Assembly: GCA_015491865.1 (NCBI GenBank)
Contig: WFVD01000015.1
Location: 124,001-188,000, forward strand
Direction of reading: 5' to 3'
DNA from: Gammaproteobacteria bacterium
GTDB lineage: Bacteria > Pseudomonadota > Gammaproteobacteria > SZUA-140
Length of the DNA: 64,000 nt
Below the pieces are notes generated by a model that saw only the letters and a list, made by a program, of their open reading frames with translations, ran no database searches and was not told the origin of the DNA. Made by a program: the position numbers and the translations under genes. Positions 56,371 to 64,000 of this stretch are shown here, one piece after another. Positions within the stretch are counted from its first letter, which is position 1. Every line of letters starts with the position of its first letter.

Positions 56371-56843
56371 TTAAAATGGTGCTGCTTAATCACCGTTAAT
56401 AACCCGTCAGACGCAGCCTCCACCATATCGAGCACCTGTTCAAAACCGCTCGACCCGCCATAATATGGATCAGGCACATCCTGTGCGTCGAACTGCGACT
56501 GATGACTCAGAAAAAGCGACACTTTCTTCCTCATACCCCTCGGACAGATCGCTAGTAGGTTTTTGAGGTTATCGCTATCCATTGCGATAACGTAATCGTA
56601 GTATTCAAAATCCCCGGCCTGTACGCGCCGTGCTCGTTGCGGGCTTAAATCAACCCCTCGGTTTAACGCCGTTGCCTGCGCCCGTGAATCAGGGGGCTCG
56701 CCAACGTGATAGGCGTGGGTGCCGGCCGAGTCGATTTCAATCACATCACTCAACGCATGTTGCTCCACCAGGCGCTCAAACACACCCTGGGCCGTCGGTG
56801 AACGGCAGATGTTTCCCATGCAGACAAAGAGCACTTTTACCAT
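56367..56843 (-). CDS. Low-molecular-weight protein-tyrosine phosphatase
   Basis: 158 residues. The P-loop CMGNICR holds nucleophile Cys8 and Arg14 near the N-terminus (VKVLFVCMGNICRSPTAQGV). The general acid Asp is in DVPDPYYGG. Cytoplasmic. The substrate is unknown; in many bacteria such enzymes act on tyrosine kinases of exopolysaccharide synthesis, but no such gene is nearby. Confidence 0.95.
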   Translation of the reverse strand: MVKVLFVCMGNICRSPTAQGVFERLVEQHALSDVIEIDSAGTHAYHVGEPPDSRAQATALNRGVDLSPQRARRVQAGDFEYYDYVIAMDSDNLKNLLAICPRGMRKKVSLFLSHQSQFDAQDVPDPYYGGSSGFEQVLDMVEAASDGLLTVIKQHHFK

Positions 56844-56984
56844 TTATTCACCTCATTCAGATCGTAATAAACTAAACCATAACACCATGATTACTTATGG
56901 AGTTTTATAATATTACACTATAGAATCAAAACATATTATCGATCAGTGTGATTCCTGGTCGGGTATTTTCAAGAGGTTTTGAGC

Positions 56985-57251
56985 ATGACGCAACTGACAT
57001 CCGATATAGAAATCTTGCGCGATGCAATTGGTCAGCGTGTCCGTTTTCATAATGTCGTTTATGAGATCATCGAAATACTTGAAGACGGACCCGCGCTGGT
57101 TTTGCAGGACTGCGAGCAGCACACATCGATCCAACCGGACCAGCATGGCGAAGCGCACCGGCGCGTTCCGCAAACACTGACGCTGCCAGTGTTAACGACA
57201 GAAGATGGCATCATCGATTATACGGCGATGGGTTTTGAACCCTTAACCTAG
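56985..57251 (+). CDS. Small conserved-looking protein of unknown function
   Basis: 88 residues, starting MTQLTSDIEILRDAIGQRVRF. The pattern RVRFHNVVYEIIEILEDGPALVLQ suggests a small beta barrel (SH3- or hypothetical-protein-like). The longest frame begins at TTG (56979). The ATG at 56985 follows AGAGG by 8 bp. It is isolated between the phosphatase and a palindromic repeat. The family is not recognised. Confidence 0.6.
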   Translation: MTQLTSDIEILRDAIGQRVRFHNVVYEIIEILEDGPALVLQDCEQHTSIQPDQHGEAHRRVPQTLTLPVLTTEDGIIDYTAMGFEPLT

Positions 57252-57281
57252 TACTCTTTCAAGGTAATCAATTGGGATTCA

Positions 57282-57378
57282 GCGTTCCTGTGGTGTTTCG
57301 CGGCAAGGCGCAGCGCACAGGCAATGGTTGCTCCCTTGTCAAGCACTGCAACACCGCAGCGGGACACCACAGGAGCGC
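57282..57378. repeat. Palindromic element with 18-bp inverted ends
   Basis: Left end GCGTTCCTGTGGTGTTTC and right end GGGACACCACAGGAGCGC are inverted copies, differing at three positions and spaced by about 60 bp of GC-rich DNA that also folds. No reading frame lies inside. It looks like a REP- or MITE-type element or a large structured RNA; only one copy is in the window. Confidence 0.5.
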
Positions 57379-57431
57379 CCGAAGGATTGGTCTGCTAGCG
57401 ATCCCTGAGTGAGGGTGATTGAGAACGCTCC

Positions 57432-57614
57432 CTAGGAGACCTCTTCATCAGCTGGCAGCTCTCTTGCCTCATCGACCAGCATTACGGGTATGTCGTCACG
57501 AATCGGATAGGCAAGCCGGTCGACTTTACAGATCAGTTCATGTTGCTCACTGCTATAAAATAGTGGCCCTTTGCATAAAGGGCACGCCAGAATATCAAGT
57601 AGTTTTTTGTCCAT
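57432..57614 (-). CDS. Trm112-family protein
   Basis: 60 residues, start [16 protein letters not shown]. It has CPLC and a second cysteine later ([19 protein letters not shown]), the Trm112/YcaR fold. It is encoded before kdsB or lpxK in many proteobacteria. The bacterial role is a proposed methyltransferase partner, not demonstrated here. Confidence 0.9.
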   Translation of the reverse strand: MDKKLLDILACPLCKGPLFYSSEQHELICKVDRLAYPIRDDIPVMLVDEARELPADEEVS

Positions 57615-57632
57615 TACCTCTGATCCATCCTC

Positions 57633-58622
57633 TCAATTGTTTGCTGTCACATTGTGTAACAAACGCAGTAGCTGCGCTTCTAGCCGCGGTTCTGGCGACA
57701 TCTCAATCGCCACAACCCAGAGATTCGCCCCTTCAAACTGTGAACACTTTACTGCATCTTTTTCAGTCATGACAACGGGTAAATCATCATTAAACAGAAG
57801 CTCTTCAGCACAATAGATGTGGTGATCGGCAAAAGGGTGCGCTATCACCTCGACACCTGCATTTCTGAGCAGATCAAAAAACTTTTCTGGGTTTCCAATG
57901 CCAGCAATTGCATGAACCGTCTGCCCGCTGAAATGCGATACCGCCTGGCGCTCAAGTGGTCTATGTAAATTATAAAGAGAAGATTGCGTGACTCTCATGC
58001 TGTATTCACCAGCAGTAGCAGCCTCACCATTAACGATACAGAGATCAACACCATTTAAGCGAGCCACAGGCTCACGTAACGGGCCGGCCGGCAGTAGCTG
58101 CTCATTGCCAAATCGTCGTTCACCGTCGATGATCACCACCTCGATATCTCGCCCCATGGCATAGTGCTGCAAACCATCGTCAGCAACAACGATATCACAA
58201 CCACCACTATCCAAAAGTGCCGTAACCGCACTACAGCGGTCAGGCGCTACCACCATCGGGCAGAGGCAGCGGCTGGCGAGCAACACCGCCTCGTCGCCAA
58301 CTAATGCAGGATCACTCTCTGGCGAGACCTGCTGCGGCCACACAGTCGCACTCCCGCCATAACCGCGAGAGACAACACCCGGTTTATAGCCATTTTGACA
58401 CAGGAAATTGACCAGCCAGATAACAAAGGGGGTCTTACCGGTTCCACCAACTGTGATATTACCGACAACAATCAGAGGGGCAGCAAAACGGTGTACTGTT
58501 AACCAGCCGTGTCTGTATAGCCAGCGTCGAGTCGTGACGACTAAACGAAACAGCCAGGAGATGGGTAGCAACGGAATAGCGCCAACACCACCTCGATACC
58601 AGATACGCTCAAGTCTGCTCAT
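57633..58622 (-). CDS. lpxK: Tetraacyldisaccharide 4'-kinase LpxK
   Basis: 329 residues. Phosphorylates the lipid A disaccharide at the 4' position. A single N-terminal hydrophobic stretch precedes the P-loop VVGNITVGGTGKTPFVIWL; SRGYGG and GDEAVLLA are also present. It lies between msbA and the Trm112 gene. Confidence 0.96.
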   Translation of the reverse strand: MSRLERIWYRGGVGAIPLLPISWLFRLVVTTRRWLYRHGWLTVHRFAAPLIVVGNITVGGTGKTPFVIWLVNFLCQNGYKPGVVSRGYGGSATVWPQQVSPESDPALVGDEAVLLASRCLCPMVVAPDRCSAVTALLDSGGCDIVVADDGLQHYAMGRDIEVVIIDGERRFGNEQLLPAGPLREPVARLNGVDLCIVNGEAATAGEYSMRVTQSSLYNLHRPLERQAVSHFSGQTVHAIAGIGNPEKFFDLLRNAGVEVIAHPFADHHIYCAEELLFNDDLPVVMTEKDAVKCSQFEGANLWVVAIEMSPEPRLEAQLLRLLHNVTANN

Positions 58623-58644
58623 CAGTAATAGTGATTAATTAGTA

Positions 58645-60444
58645 CTACTGCTTCGTTTCATCCTGCTCACCAGCGGCCGCAGGTTCGTATTGAAGGTGAT
58701 AGAGATTGGCGTAGTAACCTCCCATCGCAAGTAGTTGCTTATGTTTACCTTGCTCAACTATTCTCCCCTCATGCATCACAATAATGGTATCAGCCTTTTC
58801 AATCGTAGAAAGGCGGTGGGCGATAACAAAGGTTGTTCTGTGTTTCATTAGTACATCAAGGGCAGCCTGAATGTAGCCCTCAGATTCACTATCAAGCGCA
58901 GAGGTTGCCTCATCAAGAATCAGGATCGGCGCATCCTTCAGTAACGCTCGGGCAATCGCCAGGCGCTGACGCTGACCACCCGATAGCAAGACCCCGTTAT
59001 CACCCACCATGGTGTCGAGCCCCTCTGGCAAGGTCTCAATAAACTCCATCGCATGAGCCGCTTTCGCGGCTTGAATAATCTCCGCTTCAGAACAGTTTTT
59101 CAGGCTACCGTATGCGATATTCCGCCCTATGGTGTCATTGAATAGCGTCACATCCTGGCCAACAAGTGCTATCTGCTGACGTAGACTTTCAAGTGTAAAA
59201 TCGTAGATATCGTGCCCATCGATGGTGATCTGGCCAGATGTGTAGTCATAGAAGCGCGGCAAGAGGCTCGCAAGGGTCGTTTTCCCACTCCCTGACTTAC
59301 CAACGAAGGCGATCGTCTCCCCCGCTTCCGCGCGAAAGGAGACATCGCTAAGCACAGCCCCTTTACTCTGCTCATAACCAAAACAGAGATCTTTAAATTC
59401 GATGGCCCCCTCTACGCGCTCAACCTGAATGGTGCCGTTATCCACTTCGGCTTTAGCATCAAGCAGACCAAAGAGGCTGTGAGCAGCCGCAATACCGCGC
59501 TGGATGATGACATTAACAGTAGTCAGCCGCTTAACGGGGGTTAGCATCATCATCATCGCGGCGAGAAATGACATAAATGTCCCCGGGGTGATCGATTCCA
59601 GCATAGGCCCCAGCGTCGCCAGATAGATGATACCGGCTAACGCACATGCTGAAATAAACTGAATCACCTGTACGCTGGTGGCGCTTGTCGCAATCAGTTT
59701 CATAAATTGCCGACGATTGCCCTCATTTATCGTTTCAAAGTGAGCCGCTTCATACTCCTGCCCACCAAAGGTCTTGATCACCCGGTGCCCTTCGATCGCC
59801 TCTTCTGAAACCTGTGTGACATCACCCATCGATGCCTGAATACGTGTGCTGATACGACGAAAACGTTTATTCACAAATTTAACTAACACAACAATCACCG
59901 GCGCCAGCAGCAAAATAACAAGCGAGAGCTGCCAGCTGGTATAAAACATCAGGGACAACAGAAAGATGATTGTCAGAACATCTCTAACAACAATCGTTAT
60001 AGCATCCGTTGCCGCTTCAGCAACCTGTTCAACATCAAAGGTAAATTTCGAGATCAGCTTTCCAGATGAACTCGCATCGTAAAAACTGGTCGGTAATGAG
60101 AGCATGTGGACAAACATCTCTCGCCGTAGCGTCTTGATGATATGCCGACCGATCCACGCCATTAAAAAAGTCGCGGTAAAAGTCCCGATACCACGCAGCA
60201 GCGCAATACCGATAAATAAAATAGGCAGTATCTGGATCCATTCGGGATCTTTCTCAACAAACCCGCCATCCAGTATCGGCTTTAACATTGCAGCCAGACC
60301 AGCATCGGTTGCCGCCGCGCAGGCCATCCCAAGCACTGCCAGAAAAAAAGCGAGCTTATAAGGCGCAACATATTTTAGCAGGCGGCGATAGATCTCCGTG
60401 CCATCGGTAATCTCTTCAGGGGTTTCGTTTTTAATGCGGCTCAA
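58645..60444 (-). CDS. msbA: Lipid A/phospholipid flippase MsbA
   Basis: 599 residues, one half-transporter. The N-terminal domain has six membrane helices. The nucleotide domain has Walker A VGKSGSGKTTLASL, signature LSGGQRQRLAIARALL and Walker B ILILDEATSALD. It exports lipid A across the inner membrane. It lies directly after exbD by 2 bp. Confidence 0.96.
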   Translation of the reverse strand: MSRIKNETPEEITDGTEIYRRLLKYVAPYKLAFFLAVLGMACAAATDAGLAAMLKPILDGGFVEKDPEWIQILPILFIGIALLRGIGTFTATFLMAWIGRHIIKTLRREMFVHMLSLPTSFYDASSSGKLISKFTFDVEQVAEAATDAITIVVRDVLTIIFLLSLMFYTSWQLSLVILLLAPVIVVLVKFVNKRFRRISTRIQASMGDVTQVSEEAIEGHRVIKTFGGQEYEAAHFETINEGNRRQFMKLIATSATSVQVIQFISACALAGIIYLATLGPMLESITPGTFMSFLAAMMMMLTPVKRLTTVNVIIQRGIAAAHSLFGLLDAKAEVDNGTIQVERVEGAIEFKDLCFGYEQSKGAVLSDVSFRAEAGETIAFVGKSGSGKTTLASLLPRFYDYTSGQITIDGHDIYDFTLESLRQQIALVGQDVTLFNDTIGRNIAYGSLKNCSEAEIIQAAKAAHAMEFIETLPEGLDTMVGDNGVLLSGGQRQRLAIARALLKDAPILILDEATSALDSESEGYIQAALDVLMKHRTTFVIAHRLSTIEKADTIIVMHEGRIVEQGKHKQLLAMGGYYANLYHLQYEPAAAGEQDETKQ

Positions 60445-60446
60445 GG

Positions 60447-60863
60447 TTACTCTTTAGGTCGTTTTGTAGCGATTGAGAGTTTAACAATGCCGAGCTGTCT
60501 TGCCGCATCCATCGCAGTAATCACCGCCTGGTGGGGCGTGTTTGCATCGGCGCTGATCACCAGCGGCACCGCTTTGCGGCCAGCCATTGCCAGTTGAATC
60601 GCCTTTTTTAATGTGCCGATCTGGCGATTCACGACCTTTTGCTGGTTGATATAAAATCGCCCTTTCACATCGATTGTTAAGTCGATGGGGGCAAGCGCCG
60701 CCTCTACTGGCTCCGCATTGGCCTCAGGTAGATCAACTGTAATCTCGGCCTCTTTAGTGAAGGTGGTGGAGACCATAAAAAAGATCAGCAGCAGAAAAAC
60801 GACATCGATCAATGGTGTCAGATTGACTTCAGGGTCTTGCTTGGTGAATTGACGCAGGTTCAC
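60447..60863 (-). CDS. exbD: Biopolymer transport protein ExbD
   Basis: 138 residues. The membrane anchor with the critical Asp is in NLTPLIDVVFLLLIFFMVSTTF, followed by a periplasmic domain. It uses the proton gradient with ExbB, normally to energise TonB. No tonB is near, and the position beside msbA/lpxK is common in gammaproteobacteria. Confidence 0.93.
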   Translation of the reverse strand: MNLRQFTKQDPEVNLTPLIDVVFLLLIFFMVSTTFTKEAEITVDLPEANAEPVEAALAPIDLTIDVKGRFYINQQKVVNRQIGTLKKAIQLAMAGRKAVPLVISADANTPHQAVITAMDAARQLGIVKLSIATKRPKE

Positions 60864-60892
60864 TGTTTCGACTCGTCTATTTATGTCTGGCT

Positions 60893-61516
60893 TTAAATTC
60901 GACTATCGTTTTCACGGGCGCCATGGAGCACCTCGACCATCTTGATCGATTCGGCTTCCATGATGCAGACAAGGCCTTCAACCTTGCCGCGGAAATGGCG
61001 ATAAAAGATCAGACTCGGAATAGCGATCGATAGCCCGGTGGCGGTGGTGATCAACGCCTCAGAGATACCACCGGCCAGCACCGCAGGATCACCGACCCCT
61101 GCCGTGGTGATCGCAGCAAAAACCTTAATCATTCCGATAACTGTACCGAGCAGCCCCAGCAGTGGCGTAATCGAGGCGATGGTACCCAGTGTATTTAGAT
61201 AGCGCTCGAGCTCGTTCACCACCTGGCGGCCAGTCTCTTCGATGCTCTCTTTCATTACCTCACGATCGTGACGCAGATTCACCAGCCCGGCTGCAAGGAC
61301 CTTACCCAGTGGCGACGCCTCACGAAGGCGTGCAATCTCACCGGCATTTAGTTTGTTCTGCTTTTCCAGCTTCCAGATGGTCGCCACCAGATCATCTGGA
61401 CAGATCTTTCTTTTTTGCAGCGACCATGAGCGTTCAACAATTATCGCCAGAGCGATCATAGAACAGAGCAGGATCGGTATCATTAACCAACCGCCAGATT
61501 GTACAAGTTCAAACAC
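60893..61516 (-). CDS. exbB: MotA/TolQ/ExbB proton channel protein
   Basis: 207 residues with three membrane helices. The last two contain the conserved LGTIASITPLLGLLGTVIGMI and ALITTATGLSIAIPSLIFY. It pairs with ExbD encoded next. Confidence 0.93.
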   Translation of the reverse strand: MFELVQSGGWLMIPILLCSMIALAIIVERSWSLQKRKICPDDLVATIWKLEKQNKLNAGEIARLREASPLGKVLAAGLVNLRHDREVMKESIEETGRQVVNELERYLNTLGTIASITPLLGLLGTVIGMIKVFAAITTAGVGDPAVLAGGISEALITTATGLSIAIPSLIFYRHFRGKVEGLVCIMEAESIKMVEVLHGARENDSRI

Positions 61517-61632
61517 GCCTGTTTAATCCCTTGTTTAATTGAAAATATCAGCGGACATCATACCGGATTAACGGGTGCTTTTCATACACCTGATTGGAAT
61601 CGGATCCCCTGCTCCATACCAATTGAATGCAC

Positions 61633-63987
61633 TTATTTGGCGTGCCAGTAACGGCGATTTAGATCGCGAAAGCGCTGCACGCGAGTGATTTCACCATCGC
61701 CATCGAAATGAACTGTGATGGCACCCGCGGTGGCCGTTTGCAACATTTCAGCGCCCTGCTGCTGGTAGCGCTCTGTCACGGTCGTGTGCGGAAATCCATA
61801 ACGGTTTAAGTGCCCGACTGGAAACAGCGCATACTGTGGTGATACAACCGCAACAAAGGCCGCGCTGGATGAGCTTTTACTGCCGTGATGCGGCACCACC
61901 AGGACACGTGCAGGCAACTTATCCTGGCGCTCGCTTAGCAGCGCGCGTTCGGCAGCCGCCTCAATATCTCCACTTAATAAAAGCGACGCTCTCATTTTAT
62001 CCGCCCCGTTAAGGCTGCTGACCCTGAGCACACAGGAGCCATCATTTCCCTCAAAGCGATCCGAAGATGGGTGCACTATTTCAAACAGCACTCCATCCCG
62101 TTGCCACTGCTGCCCCTTTACACAGCGCTGTGCGCCATGTTGCCAGCTTACTTTTTGCGGTACGCTGGTGATGATCTGTTTCACTTCGATCTGTTCAATC
62201 ACTGAGCGTGCGCCCCCCATGTGATCATTATCGCCGTGGCCGATGATCAACGTCTCCACCTTATCGATACCGACGCTATTTAAAAAAGGAACCACCACTG
62301 CGCTGCCGGTATCAAAACTGCTGCTGTATCGCGGCCCGGTATCATAGATCAGCGTATATTTCTGCGTCTGCACCACCGCTGCCAGCCCTTGGCCGACATC
62401 CAGCAATGTAAACCACCACTCTCCATCAGCTGGGCGCTGTGGTGTGATAAGAAACAGCGGCAGCAGCCAGAGGGTGCCGAGCCAGCGCCCCGGAATCCCA
62501 CGCGGGGATAACAGCAACAGGACACCAATCAATGCGGGTAACAGTGTCCAGCTGGCTGGCGGATGCTGCTGCCACAACCCTTGCGGCTGTGCTGCAAGTG
62601 ATTCGAGCAGTGGCCACATCCAGCCTAGTGCGCTCGATGCGGCATTAAGCAGCATCGCACCGACATCCGGCAAGAGCAGCGTCATCGCAGTACCGAGTAG
62701 TACCAGTGGCACTACACAAAAACTGACCCACGGCACTGCAATGAAGTTAGCTACTGGCGACAGCAGTGGAAATTGCTGAAAGGTCATTAACAGCAGCGGC
62801 AGTAGCGCCACGGCCACAATCAGATGCACTCTGCCCCAGCGCCACCAGAGCTCATGTGCCCTGTTTGTAGCTGCTCGCCGGTTCATCCGCCCACTCATCG
62901 CAAAGATGATCGCCGCCACCGCTGCGAATGAGAGCCAGAAACCGGTGGACATCACGACAAATGGATCGATCACCAGAACGATCATCAGCGCCAGCGCGAT
63001 TGTATCGCTAAAACGCCGTTGGCGTTGAAGCAGTAGCATCAACATCACGATAGCCACCATCACCAGCGCACGCTGTGTCGGTATCGTAAAACCCGCTAGC
63101 GTGGCATAAAATGTCGCTGCCAGTAACCCCGCCACCGCAGCGACCCGCGGTGCTGGCCAGTGTAGCGTCGCACTGGCGATGCGAGGCCACAGCCACTGCG
63201 TCAGGAAAAAGACCATGCCTGCAACCAGCCCGATATGTAGCCCGGAGATGGCAACCAGATGAATGGTGCCGCTCTTGCGCAACACCTCCCACTGCGGCTG
63301 CGTGATCGCCTGCCGTTCACCGATCGCCAGCGCCATCACGATACCCTTGAAGTCTGGCTGTTCAAGCTGGTCAGTGATCGCATCCGCCAGCGATTGACGC
63401 ATGCGCTGCACGGGATAAGAGAGGCGATCACTTGATAGCAAGCGGTTATCTGCTGAGGTGCGCACATAACCTGTCGCCCCTATTCGCTGCTGGAAGAGCC
63501 ACCCTTCGTAGTCAAAACCACCAGGGTTCATAAAACCGTGAGGCCTTTTGAGTCTCACAGTTAACTGCCATCGGTCACCAACATTGAGTAGAGGCGCACT
63601 ACCGTACCAGTTTATTCTGACACGCTGTGGTGACTCATCAAGGGGCTGACCATTGTGCTGCATCCTCTCAACATCAAATAGAAAACGCCACCGTCGCCCC
63701 TGCTGCTGTGGGATAGATGCAATCGCTCCCTGTATTAAAAGATCTTCCCTTTCAAGGTCGGCAGGCAGGCCGCCTGCCAGCAGCAGGCTTGCCTGTAGCA
63801 GTGCCCAGTGGAAGCCAGCGACTGCAAATAGCAGCGGACGCAGCGGCGCGACAAAATATGCACATACGATGGCAAGCAGTAACAGTACAACCCAAAGTGC
63901 CAGCCGAGTAGATGAGACCTGAGGCAGTTCAGCAAGCTGCTGAAACAGCAAAATCCCACATAAAAATGCGATGGCTCCAAGACGCAT
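61633..63987 (-). CDS. comEC: ComEC/Rec2 DNA-uptake channel
   Basis: 784 residues. An N-terminal DUF4131 region is followed by the multi-helix competence domain (about 200-480, AISGLHIGLVAGMVFFL). The C-terminal metallo-beta-lactamase-like domain (about 510-750) has IIGHGDNDHMGG and VPHHGSKSSS. It moves single-stranded DNA across the inner membrane. The ATG lies 13 bp inside the right edge of the window, so the gene is complete. Function as competence protein depends on partners not seen here. Confidence 0.95.
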   Translation of the reverse strand: MRLGAIAFLCGILLFQQLAELPQVSSTRLALWVVLLLLAIVCAYFVAPLRPLLFAVAGFHWALLQASLLLAGGLPADLEREDLLIQGAIASIPQQQGRRWRFLFDVERMQHNGQPLDESPQRVRINWYGSAPLLNVGDRWQLTVRLKRPHGFMNPGGFDYEGWLFQQRIGATGYVRTSADNRLLSSDRLSYPVQRMRQSLADAITDQLEQPDFKGIVMALAIGERQAITQPQWEVLRKSGTIHLVAISGLHIGLVAGMVFFLTQWLWPRIASATLHWPAPRVAAVAGLLAATFYATLAGFTIPTQRALVMVAIVMLMLLLQRQRRFSDTIALALMIVLVIDPFVVMSTGFWLSFAAVAAIIFAMSGRMNRRAATNRAHELWWRWGRVHLIVAVALLPLLLMTFQQFPLLSPVANFIAVPWVSFCVVPLVLLGTAMTLLLPDVGAMLLNAASSALGWMWPLLESLAAQPQGLWQQHPPASWTLLPALIGVLLLLSPRGIPGRWLGTLWLLPLFLITPQRPADGEWWFTLLDVGQGLAAVVQTQKYTLIYDTGPRYSSSFDTGSAVVVPFLNSVGIDKVETLIIGHGDNDHMGGARSVIEQIEVKQIITSVPQKVSWQHGAQRCVKGQQWQRDGVLFEIVHPSSDRFEGNDGSCVLRVSSLNGADKMRASLLLSGDIEAAAERALLSERQDKLPARVLVVPHHGSKSSSSAAFVAVVSPQYALFPVGHLNRYGFPHTTVTERYQQQGAEMLQTATAGAITVHFDGDGEITRVQRFRDLNRRYWHAK

Positions 63988-64000
63988 ATTCTTCCCTGAT

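Noticed and set aside
1-64000. CRISPR arrays, prophage or intact insertion sequence
   Set aside because: No regularly spaced direct repeats, integrase, transposase or phage structural gene was seen.

Overview
The window is a chromosomal segment of a free-living-type gammaproteobacterium that is not an enteric. The evidence is the gene order. It carries the classical rimP-nusA-infB-rbfA-truB-rpsO-pnp block, the rpoE-rseA-rseB-rseC-mucD block running into lepA-lepB-DUF4845-rnc-era-recO-pdxJ-acpS (the Pseudomonas/Chromatiales arrangement), a divergent rne/rluC pair, and an exbB-exbD-msbA-lpxK cluster beside comEC. Genes for c-type cytochrome-like, Tat-exported and TlpA/ApbE-type envelope proteins suggest a respiratory lifestyle rich in envelope redox chemistry. 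Genus and species cannot be fixed from the sequence alone. No tRNA, rRNA, CRISPR array, prophage or intact insertion sequence was seen.

Layout, left to right. 1-2.5 kb: the start of pstA and the long form of pstC, on the minus strand behind a Pho box. 2.5-3.1 kb: two tandem minus-strand RNAs, each a string of GGA-loop hairpins ending in an intrinsic terminator; both look like CsrB/RsmZ-type RNAs that titrate CsrA. 3.4-8.5 kb: an AddA-like helicase-nuclease without a neighbouring AddB, an FMN-binding split-barrel protein and an HDOD protein. 8.7-17.4 kb: the translation/RNA-decay operon (pnp back to rimP), with a near-consensus promoter and a leader hairpin. 17.5-21 kb: a minus-strand operon of trhP, a di-haem cytochrome c/formylglycine-generating-enzyme-like fusion and a second, cysteine-poor SUMF1 lipoprotein. 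21.3-24.2 kb: lineage-specific small genes (a membrane peptide, a propeller-like protein, a CheZ-like helical protein, a secreted repeat protein). 24.2-28.4 kb: alaC-hom-thrC and a Mth938-like protein.

28.6-34.7 kb is an envelope accessory region. A lipoprotein plus a Tat-exported DUF1501 protein run rightwards, and a TlpA-DUF4266-DUF3570-ApbE operon runs leftwards. 34.9-46 kb: the housekeeping/sigma-E block, ending at rpoE with a sigma-E-like autoregulatory promoter. 46.3-46.5 kb: a ComFB-family reading frame broken at a run of eight C. 46.6-53.2 kb: an ABC-2 exporter, catalase, sppA, a HAD phosphatase and rluC, with degenerate dispersed repeats between them. 53.2-56.4 kb: rne with a long structured leader. 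56.4-64 kb: a low-molecular-weight tyrosine phosphatase, a small unknown protein, a palindromic repeat, Trm112, lpxK, msbA, exbD, exbB and comEC.

The strongest candidates for something not yet described are the tandem GGA-hairpin RNAs, the cytochrome-FGE/SUMF1 pair, the phase-variation-like ComFB frame, and the two envelope gene sets at 28.6-34.7 kb. Functions there are inferred from family motifs and context only. Several start codons were moved downstream from the longest reading frame on ribosome-binding-site or family-length grounds; each entry says so.
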